Origin: Pseudobdellovibrionaceae bacterium
GTDB lineage: Bacteria; Bdellovibrionota; Bdellovibrionia; Bdellovibrionales; JAMPXM01
Assembly: GCA_913776405.1 (NCBI GenBank)
Contig: CAJYOV010000100.1
Location: 1 to 5,289 of the forward strand
Direction of reading: 5' to 3'
DNA length: 5,289 bases
In this document: positions 1-5,289 of the stretch, piece after piece
How positions within the stretch are numbered: position 1 is the stretch's first letter
Layout: each line of letters begins with the position of its first letter
Translations under genes and position numbers: made by a program
The notes under the pieces: generated by a model
The model's database searches: none
What the model saw: only the letters and a program-made list of their open reading frames with translations
What the model was told of the DNA's origin: nothing

Positions 1-126
1 CGCGTCATCGAGAGGTGCGTCGACCTCATCCAGAAGACAGTAAGGCGATGGTTTCACAAGGAAGATCGAGAAGATCAGGCTGACTGCCGTTAGAGCTTTC
101 TCACCACCCGACAAGAGCTTCTTCAT
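1..126 (-). pseudogene. smc: 3' fragment of SMC chromosome-segregation ATPase (C-terminal head), running off the window
   Basis: The minus strand encodes 42 residues up to the window edge. Residues 5-10 are the ABC signature LSGGEK. A hydrophobic strand follows, then Walker B and D-loop ([12 protein letters not shown], about residues 30-41). This order and wording are diagnostic of the SMC C-terminal head, which binds ATP together with the N-terminal Walker A half and acts in chromosome condensation. Everything upstream of the signature (Walker A, coiled coils, hinge) is absent. The same frame meets a TAA at 151-153 and the residues between do not look like SMC. The ATG at 124-126 has GGAG at 134-137 with a 7-base spacer, so the fragment could be translated on its own. 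It may be a duplicated or rearranged remnant, or one half of a split smc. Identity is near certain; status is not, because the 3' end is outside the window. Confidence 0.88.
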
Positions 127-133
127 CGTCTCA

Positions 134-137
134 CTCC
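134..137 (-). promoter_or_regulatory. Shine-Dalgarno sequence before the SMC fragment
   Basis: On the minus strand GGAG lies 7 bases before the ATG at 124-126. It matters because it supplies a plausible start exactly where SMC homology begins, so the fragment might be expressed rather than silent. It could equally be chance in a purine-rich stretch. Confidence 0.45.
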
Positions 138-150
138 GTGAAAAATTGGA

Positions 151-672
151 TTATTCGAGTATATGATGCGACACATTTTGCTGCGTCTTATTTTTTTTAA
201 TTGTTGCGATCAACTGAGTTAGATCTGTAAAGCTAGAGTCGCGAGCTTCTTGAGAGCTGAAGACAATCACTTTTGTTTCAGATTGGCGCCGAGGAAGAGG
301 TCTGAGCCGGACCTCGAGAACCAAATTTCCGCGCCTTTTGATTGCCGCGATTCAAGTCGGTGAAATCAAGACTTCGGCTTCAGAGTCGGAAACCGATTGA
401 TCTGTGAATACAACGGTCTGCTTCCAGCTTCTCAGTCTCATAAATATATGCGACAGAGTATAGACCGCGCCGAATAACAGGCTCGTGTAGACAGCACCAG
501 CTCCCGGTCGAAGAACAGCGTTGCCTTGTAGACCCTTGATACAATCGCTGAAAAGCGAAAAGCCAATAAGTACAAGGAAGTATTTCTTAGCATTTGGGAG
601 GTCAGATCCGAAGAGGACCAGTCGCCAATAAGTCAAAAACGAAAATGATTTATTTGGCGCTTCAAAACGCAT
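151..672 (-). pseudogene. Two-helix membrane protein with YcxB/bacterial-PH-like C-terminal domain, interrupted by TGA
   Basis: From the ATG at 670-672 (GGAG at 678-681, 5-base spacer; another ATG lies at 685-687) the frame gives 106 residues to a TGA at 352-354. It then continues open in the same frame for 66 codons to a TAA at 151-153. Membrane segments lie at about residues 31-46 and 58-78, followed by a basic RLRSWK. The part before and after the TGA reads as one small beta-rich domain with a final helix (VVFTDQ, VLISPT, TGA, IAAIKRR, LVLEVR, KVIVFSS, then FTDLTQLIATIKK). Two helices followed by such a domain is the general plan of YcxB-like and other bacterial PH-like membrane proteins. 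That assignment rests on pattern only. A tryptophan commonly sits near where the TGA falls, suggesting TGG to TGA. It could instead be a genuine 106-residue protein followed by an unrelated open stretch. Confidence 0.5.
352..354 (-). other. In-frame TGA splitting the YcxB/PH-like gene
   Basis: The TGA follows codons for LISPT and is followed in frame by ATC GCG GCA ATC (IAAI). The downstream 66 codons have ordinary protein-like composition with alternating hydrophobic strands. This supports a nonsense change inside one gene rather than a natural end. A sequencing error cannot be excluded. Confidence 0.5.
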
Positions 673-800
673 CCGTGCTCCGATCATCTGCGAAATGGAC
701 CATGACGCAATCTGTGACGTAGATTCTAATCGCAGTGTAAACTAAATAAATGCCTAGCACTTCAAAGTTTCTCTCACGCGATGTGCGCTGAAGGATTTAA

Positions 801-1118
801 TCAGCGTCGCAAATTTACCTCTTCGATCAGGCTTTCAAAAGGCTCGAATCTTTCTTGCCTCCTAGAAAACGGAATAGAATGTTTTTTTAAAACTGATTCA
901 ACGATCTCGCGTAGCTTTTCGAACTCCCGGTACTCCACGGAGGTTTTAGCCTCTACGGTGAGCCCTTTCTTAGCGATTTCAAATTTATTGGGTAGCGCGC
1001 GATAGATAATGAGTTCGCGGTCTTTGCTACCGAAACAAACGGCAGCGTTTTTTCAGGTCAGCTCATGCACACCAATCAGTGATTTCGGGCCTGTGTTTGA
1101 TCGCACTAACCCCAACGT
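801..1118 (-). pseudogene. Decayed tandem paralogue of the adjacent lipoprotein (5'-truncated, internal TGA)
   Basis: One minus-strand frame from 1118 to a TGA at 801-803 encodes a protein clearly related to the lipoprotein just upstream. Ungapped over 51 residues from E(I/L)(V/I)IYR to the IxFS motif, about 22 are identical by eye, including IYR, P, K, AK, G, T, S, EYRE and LK. Both proteins then end with TGA exactly 20 residues after the shared FS. Further upstream PKSL aligns with the lipoprotein's PKCL. A TGA at 1053-1055 falls 11 codons after that proline, exactly where the lipoprotein has Trp76. A cysteine and the following 12-residue spacing to IYR are also kept. The N-terminal half (signal peptide and about 60 residues) has no room, since the neighbour's stop is at 1168. 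No start codon with a ribosome-binding site precedes the conserved part. It is therefore read as a decayed duplicate. Confidence 0.75.
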
Positions 1119-1167
1119 TCACGAAGAATCTGTGCAGTTCCGTCGTTGTCGTAACTAATGCGAGTAA

Positions 1168-1650
1168 TCAGAAGGTGAAGTCGAATCGTTTAACGAAGTG
1201 CTCACAGTCAATGTATGCGGCGGGACCCTTTGAAAATTCAATCTTCTTGTTCTTCAAAGTTGCTTCAAGGTCTTGAGCGACAAGCATCAGCTCTCTATAT
1301 TCTTCAGAAGCTTTCAGTTTTTCAGTGACACCGGCTTTCGCAAGCTTGTATTTGCTAGGAAAATTCCGGTAGATGACGATTTCTAAAGAAGAAGCATCAA
1401 TGCAAACGCCCACGAATGATTTCCATCCGGCGTCTCCGCGCCGGGCTAGGCATTTAGGTGATTTTCCTAATTCATTCTTCGGCAGGTGTGTGCTATCGAA
1501 GTCAGAAAGTTTCATGGCTGCGTTGTTCGTGAGTTTGTATGTAATCGCCGCGAGATCTCCATACTCAGAGCATCCTTGCATGCTGAATACGATCACAGTC
1601 ACAAGGGACATAGCCAGAAACTTAATTAGGGACACTGAGCGGATTTCCAT
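1168..1650 (-). CDS. Putative lipoprotein of unknown function
   Basis: A 160-residue protein. The ATG at 1648-1650 is preceded by AAAGGAG with a 6-base spacer, the best ribosome-binding site in the window. Residues 1-26 form a signal peptide (basic start, hydrophobic core at about 8-24) ending in SMQGC, so Cys27 would be the lipidated residue. Met at -3 is a permissive rather than classical lipobox, and Ser at +2 favours outer-membrane sorting. The mature part contains Cys67, Cys83 and Cys149, a central strand (EIVIYR, about 90-95) and a lysine/glutamate-rich helix at about 105-136 including EEYREL. I do not recognise the family. It lies third in line after rhs, on the same strand, and is followed by a decayed paralogue. 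An accessory envelope role, perhaps immunity to a secreted toxin, is possible but rests on position alone. Confidence 0.82.
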   Translation of the reverse strand: MEIRSVSLIKFLAMSLVTVIVFSMQGCSEYGDLAAITYKLTNNAAMKLSDFDSTHLPKNELGKSPKCLARRGDAGWKSFVGVCIDASSLEIVIYRNFPSKYKLAKAGVTEKLKASEEYRELMLVAQDLEATLKNKKIEFSKGPAAYIDCEHFVKRFDFTF

Positions 1651-1656
1651 AGAACT

Positions 1657-1663
1657 CTCCTTT
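1657..1663 (-). promoter_or_regulatory. Strong Shine-Dalgarno sequence deciding the lipoprotein start
   Basis: AAAGGAG on the minus strand lies 6 bases before the ATG at 1648-1650. It overlaps the TAA (1662-1664) of one small upstream frame and lies inside the other, which argues that the latter's 3' end is not under strong coding constraint. Confidence 0.75.
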
Positions 1664-1859
1664 AATCATACCTGGCCAGATGCTCGCTAGTCCTTCGCCG
1701 GTCCGAGAGATCGGGTTCCAGTTGTCCATTAAAGGCTGAACGAACTTGAATAGTTTTCGAGCTTTCGCTTGATTTCTCACTAATCCGAATTGCCATTGAA
1801 CTGGCGTTTTCATAACGCTCGTTCCAACCATTACATGGCTTTGGGAACAAGGTTCGCAT
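1662..1859 (-). CDS. Doubtful small ORF (65 codons) in the gap between membrane protein and lipoprotein
   Basis: The ATG at 1857-1859 overlaps the upstream TGA as TGATG, a common translational-coupling layout, and the TAA ends 11 bases before the lipoprotein start. This spacing suits an operon. Its product is Ser/Arg/Glu-rich with no membrane segment or recognisable motif and looks compositionally like an out-of-frame shadow. No good Shine-Dalgarno precedes it. A competing frame in the same DNA (1622-1831) encodes 69 residues with an amphipathic, aromatic-rich centre (KARKLFKFVQPLMDNW, then ISRTGEGLASIWPG) that looks more protein-like. That frame overlaps the lipoprotein start by 29 bases and also lacks a good ribosome-binding site. 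Only one, or neither, can be real. The interval may be a remnant of a larger gene. Confidence 0.25.
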   Translation of the reverse strand: MRTLFPKPCNGWNERYENASSMAIRISEKSSESSKTIQVRSAFNGQLEPDLSDRRRTSEHLARYD

Positions 1860-2287
1860 CAGTTTTTCTGATCATCTGACGTCTTAGTCCAGCCTGTGAT
1901 AGGTACGTGAATTCTGCGCAACGACAATCCTAGGCCGGCTAACAGAATAAAAACAAGGCTGCTCAAAATGCAGAATCTTATATTCATCACCGGCACCACA
2001 AAATTCACTCCGTCAAACACCAGTTTTAACAGGGCTGCGCCGCAAATCGTTAAACCTGAAAAAGCGGCAATCTGAATCAAGCGAATGAATCCAAACTTTT
2101 TACTGACTCCAGTATCGGGGTTGCGGATTGGCTTGGTTGCAAGCGCAGCACCGGATAAAAAAACGGTGAGCGCTAACAAGAGAGCGTTCTGCCAAATCAT
2201 GGGAGCCTGGCTTACTGCCGAATTCCACAAAAATAAGCTCGCGATAAAGTAGACCAGGATTAATGCAAGACCGATTGCTGCATTCAT
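1859..2287 (-). CDS. Small four-helix membrane protein, candidate immunity protein of the rhs locus
   Basis: From the ATG at 2285-2287 the product is 142 residues. GAGAGG lies 11 bases upstream. A GTG at 2318-2320 overlaps the rhs stop as TAGTG and would add 11 residues (VFKLREDVHS and a leading Met), but has no visible ribosome-binding site. The first membrane helix begins immediately after the ATG, which is why I prefer it. Four hydrophobic segments are visible at about residues 2-22, 33-51, 67-92 and 104-122 (ATG numbering), with short basic loops such as KPIRNPD and a polar tail ending DDQKN. No enzymatic motif is seen and I recognise no family. Its position directly after a toxin-type rhs gene is where cognate immunity genes usually sit. 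A membrane immunity protein would suit the hydrophobic rhs C-terminus. That role is inference. Confidence 0.72.
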   Translation of the reverse strand: MNAAIGLALILVYFIASLFLWNSAVSQAPMIWQNALLLALTVFLSGAALATKPIRNPDTGVSKKFGFIRLIQIAAFSGLTICGAALLKLVFDGVNFVVPVMNIRFCILSSLVFILLAGLGLSLRRIHVPITGWTKTSDDQKN

Positions 2288-2319
2288 GCTGTGCACATCC
2301 TCTCTTAACTTAAACACCA

Positions 2320-2778
2320 CTATCTTGACGGGACATATTGCATGCTATTTTCGCCTTTTGGAAATTCAAGTCCTGTATTCCACAGACCACCGATGTATCC
2401 CGCACCTTGTCCCATCAGATTTGAAGCCGCAGACGTGAGTCCCCGGTCGTAGAAGTACGATGCCCCTGTGATCTGCACGGCTGCTCCGACTGCGCCGAAG
2501 CCGGCTCCCAGCAACACCTGCTCGGTCATATTGCCATTAAAAGCCCACGCGTGAAGTCCACCATTGAACGCTCCTGCGACAGCGCCTCCGAAAAAGCCTG
2601 CGCCCATAGCGCCCAACACCGGCAGCGCCCAAGCCGCGGCGATAGGCGCGATTACACCCGCTGCCCCACCAATCAAACCGCTAAGTAACGCCTGGCCTAC
2701 GCTGGCTTCGCTCTGCATCGCTGTGGCGAAATTGATTAAGAACGACACCGCAAACGCGATAACGAACCAAGCAATTTT
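2320..2778 (-). other. Variable hydrophobic C-terminal tail of the RHS protein (candidate toxin or pre-toxin region)
   Basis: The 152 residues after DPTG are hydrophobic and rich in Gly and Ala, with glycine-zipper spacing such as GLIGGAAG, GAGFFGGAVAGAF and GAGFGAVGAA, and several possible membrane-inserting segments. Such Gly/Ala-rich hydrophobic stretches often follow RHS cores as linkers before the toxin proper. Here only about 45 further residues follow (YFYDRG, GLWNTGLEFPKGEN, QYVPSR), with no nuclease, deaminase or ADP-ribosyl motif that I recognise. Either the hydrophobic part itself acts on membranes, or the catalytic domain is missing. The DNA at about 2580-2680 is visibly richer in G+C than the flanking genes, fitting the Gly/Ala coding. 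Confidence 0.6.
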
Positions 2779-3018
2779 GCCCGTAGGATCGATCATGTAT
2801 GTCGGCATGTTTTGAACGTAAGTGTAAGAGTTGATAACTGTTTCGGGTTGGCCAATGCGGCCAGGGTGAGGATCCTTCTGAATGAAGCGTCCGATGTCAG
2901 CTTGATAGTAACGAGCCCGATAATAGTATAGCCCCGACTCTTCGTCTAACTCACGGCCCGTGAATGTGAATTGAGGACGTAAAACTGGATTGCTTCTGAC
3001 GTCGGCTCCCAATGCATC
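2779..3018 (-). other. RHS-associated core domain with DPxG self-cleavage junction
   Basis: This 80-codon segment holds the most conserved part of the RHS protein: FTGRELDEESGLYYYRARYY, then GRFIQKDP, then NSYTYVQNMP and MIDPTG. In studied family members an aspartate in this plug region helps cut the chain after the DPxG-type motif, freeing the toxin. The PxxxxDPxG pattern is intact and the GRFIxxDP aspartate is present. The core lies wholly in the downstream frame. Confidence 0.85.
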
Positions 3019-3868
3019 ATGTAGATCGGTCAATTCGCCGAAGCTTGAATATTGGTACTTCTGTACGAGTGTACCCGCTAAGTCAGCGACCGCAGCAACT
3101 GACCCAACTAAGTCTTTCAGATAAAAATATGAACCTGAATGTCGCGCGACCCCTTTAATAGCTCCTAACTCGCTAACTTCAGTCATCAAAATATCATCAG
3201 GCTTAAGCGGGCTATGTGTGTGGCGCGCAAGCACGCCATTTGCGCCGTCGAACTCCAGAAAGATATTGTCACCGTCATATACGAATCTACGAGTGTACGA
3301 CTTTTTCGGGTCCGTTTGATGAGCGAAGTCGATGACAGATTTTTGAATGCGGCGACCAGCTACGTCGTAGACATAGTCTATTTGCTTGGTCACGGCTCCG
3401 AGAGGCGTCGCAAAGACGCGTACCTGGATGAGTTGGTTCTTACTTGAATATGCGTACGCGAAAGCCTCTTTCGTGGTGTCTTTCGGAGTCTTACGAATCA
3501 AGTTTCCATTCAAATCGTATTCGTAGCGGTATTGCCAATCTTCGTTTAGAAGCTGGTGAGCTTGGTCATACGTATAAGATCCGCGATCATCGACAACGCG
3601 ATTTCCAAGTGCATCGTACGCAAACGATTCAGCCGAGCCCGGTCCAGAAACTGCTGTCAGTTGACCATTTAGATCGTAAGAATAGCTGGTTTGACCGTTT
3701 GAGTCCGCTTTTGAAATCGGTAAGCGTCGGTCATCGTAGGCGTATTCTGCGAAGGCTTTAACGACTCCTTTTTGCTTGTGGTAAATTCCTGAAAGTGTTT
3801 CTCCAGAATACGAGTAGTCTGTTACTCCACCAGGCCTTGAGACTTGAATAAGACGTCCAGGCCCATCA

Positions 3869-3909
3869 TAGGCAAATCCGAAGGCTGCCGGATGGTCCTT
3901 GAATGCCGG
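3869..3909 (-). other. Frameshift interval in the rhs gene
   Basis: The upstream frame stops at TGA 3866-3868. The downstream frame is closed by TAA at 3910-3912 above this interval, so the shift must lie between. The repeat register breaks at about 3886, between codons for GPSG and AFGF. Neighbouring repeats have five residues between the conserved G and the next (A/S)Y. Losing two bases would give exactly that spacing (GPSGxAFGFAY), while gaining one base would leave four. No slippery heptamer is visible, so a programmed shift is unlikely. Confidence 0.8.
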
Positions 3910-5289
3910 TTAAGCGATTCGAGTTATCGTAAGCGTAATAAATGGATCCAAAATTTGTCTCAAGATGTGTTCGATTTCCTGCTTGGTCATAGGAATGATT
4001 CATCACGACAGCCGGATAAGAGGCCATCGATCCTAATCCGGACGTCAGTGATTGAGTGACGCGATTTTTTGAGTCTCGAACATAAGTGATTTCAGAAACC
4101 GAGTTCTTAACACCAATAATTTCATCACGCGAATTATAGACGTAATCAACTACGTCATCGGCGAAGTGAACTTGGGTAAGTTTGTTTAAAGCATTGTACG
4201 AATACAACTTCGCATTACCTTTTGCGTCTCTTTCGGATACGAGGTTGCCGGCCCCGTCGTAGGCGAAAATTGTTTCTGCACCTTGGAAATCGACTTTTCG
4301 AGAAAGTCGGCGACGAGAATCGTACTCAAAGGACGAAACGCCACCCGTCGGAGTCGTAACGGATGCAAGGTCGCCAGCAGCGGAATATGCGTAGGCTGTG
4401 ACGGCACCTTTTTGATCTTTAACGGCCGTCAGACGGTTGAAAGAGTCGTAGCTGTATTCGGAAATCGCTTGCGAGCCGGATGAAACGGATGCAATCGAGC
4501 GAGTCACGTTTCCAGAAGCGTCTGAAACATAGCTTCTCGATTTTCCGTCAGCACTCGTTTGTTTCGTGAGATTGCCAGCTTGATCGTATTCGTAGAGTTG
4601 GCTCAACGATTGGCCGTTCGCTGAAACCGTTTTCTGAACAACCATGCCTAGCGAATTGTAAGCGAGACTGATGATGGAACCATCAGCTTTCGTCGTCGAA
4701 ATGAGAAGGCCCGAGTTTTGGTCGTACGAGTTTGTCTCGATATTTCCTCGGCCATCTTTTTTCTGAACGACATTTCCATATTGATCATAAGACGTCTCTT
4801 CGACGATGCCGGTTGCAACGTCTTCTGTGCGAATTAAGTCGCCCAGAGAGTTATAAGTCGATTTAACCACGTTGCCTTCTGGATCAATTGTTTCAACTGG
4901 GCGCCCGCTCTCGTCACGCTTGATCGTTGTCGTTCGTCCGAGAGCATCGGTCATCGTCGTGATATAGCCTTGGAAGTCCTTACCAATTGATGTCGTATTG
5001 CCGTTCGCATCTTGAACCTGGCTCACAGTTTGCGAAATGCTCTTTGGCTCATTCTGCGCTCCTGATTCATAGTTCTGAAGATCGCTCGACGCTGAATCGT
5101 TGATGACGGTCTGTGCACCGTCTGGCGCAATGACTTTTGCGATCCGAGATTGTGCGTTGTAAACGAAAGTTCCGATATTTCCGTTCTGATTCATTTCTTG
5201 AACTAAGAGGCCGTCATCGTCGTAAGAGAACTTCTTCGTCGTTCCGTCAGGATACGTGACGCGCGAAAGGTCGTTATCAGCTGAGTAAG

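Larger units (their letters stand above)
2320..5289 (-). pseudogene. RHS/YD-repeat polymorphic-toxin-like protein, 5' end outside window, one frameshift
   Basis: The minus strand encodes about 985 residues in two frames, entering open at 5289 and ending with TAG at 2320-2322. About 28 YD-like repeats are visible (for example YDQAGNLTKQ, YDALGNRVVD). They are followed by the RHS-associated core (FTGRELDEESGLYYYRARYY, GRFIQKDP) and the junction PTYMIDPTG. Proteins of this family build a hollow beta-shell that encloses a variable C-terminal toxin, released by cleavage at the DPxG site. Export is by type VI or other secretion systems, which cannot be told here because the N-terminus is missing. 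The first frame ends at a TGA (3866-3868) just after LTGIQGPSG. The second frame, open from 3909, resumes with AFGFAYDGPGRL, so the repeats continue seamlessly. The gene is probably inactivated, unless the shift is a sequencing error. The RHS identity is certain. Confidence 0.9.

Noticed and set aside
688..800. Possible promoter (TTGAAG-like and TACACT-like hexamers) before the PH-like gene.
   Set aside because: The spacing is about 20 bases and the match is weak; not supportable as a promoter.
1063..1167. In-frame open stretch of 34 codons directly after the lipoprotein stop.
   Set aside because: This length is expected by chance, and the overlapping frame at 1056-1109 carries the homology to the lipoprotein instead.
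781..1276. Plus-strand open frames at 781-1005 and 1079-1276.
   Set aside because: They lie opposite the lipoprotein paralogue and the end of the lipoprotein, have no ribosome-binding site, and their products are Ser-rich without motifs.
352..1861. TGA read as tryptophan: two internal TGAs sit at likely Trp positions, and frames stay open after the TGAs ending the lipoprotein and the four-helix protein.
   Set aside because: The lipoprotein and its paralogue both end at TGA at the same aligned position, which marks TGA as a true stop. The rhs gene has no in-frame TGA over about 985 codons, and the Trp codons I checked there are TGG. Ordinary decay explains the rest.
3866..3909. Programmed ribosomal frameshift in rhs.
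   Set aside because: No slippery heptamer or obvious stimulating hairpin lies in the overlap, and the repeat spacing points to a small deletion.
2564..4483. Several plus-strand frames and one extra minus-strand frame (4186-4407) inside the rhs gene.
   Set aside because: The continuous YD repeats and RHS core in the main frames account for this DNA. The others are shadows produced by its repetitive codon use.

Overview
The window reads as an accessory locus of a mid-GC Gram-negative bacterium. All recognisable genes lie on the minus strand, so transcription runs from high to low coordinates. The best taxonomic hint is an SMC head fragment at the left edge. Its wording ([30 protein letters not shown]) resembles, from memory, SMC proteins of the old Deltaproteobacteria, including Bdellovibrio relatives. 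That placement is an inference.

Layout in transcription order: (1) 5289 to 2320, a large YD/RHS-repeat protein of the polymorphic-toxin type. Its start lies outside the window. It has about 28 YD-like repeats, an RHS core with the PxxxxDPxG junction, and a hydrophobic glycine-rich C-terminal tail of about 150 residues. Its frame is broken once, near 3886. (2) 2287 to 1859, a small four-helix membrane protein directly after the rhs stop, in the place where an immunity gene usually sits. (3) 1859 to 1651, a short interval with two competing small reading frames. (4) 1650 to 1168, a lipoprotein with a strong ribosome-binding site. (5) About 1118 to 801, a decayed tandem paralogue of that lipoprotein with an internal TGA. 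(6) 672 to 151, a membrane protein resembling the YcxB/bacterial-PH type, interrupted by an in-frame TGA at codon 107. (7) 126 to 1, a fragment of smc beginning just before the ABC signature motif and running off the window.

The proposed reading is that an rhs toxin-like gene is followed by small membrane and lipoprotein genes that could form an immunity or orphan-immunity array. Much of it is decaying: one frameshift in rhs, two nonsense codons, one 5'-truncated paralogue and one truncated housekeeping-gene fragment. The architecture of rhs, the lipoprotein duplication and the SMC fragment are read directly from translated sequence. The immunity roles are inference from position and topology only.

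The intervals 688-800 and 127-150 hold no gene I can support. No tRNA, rRNA, CRISPR array, transposase or convincing hairpin terminator was seen. Plus-strand open frames look like shadows of the minus-strand genes.
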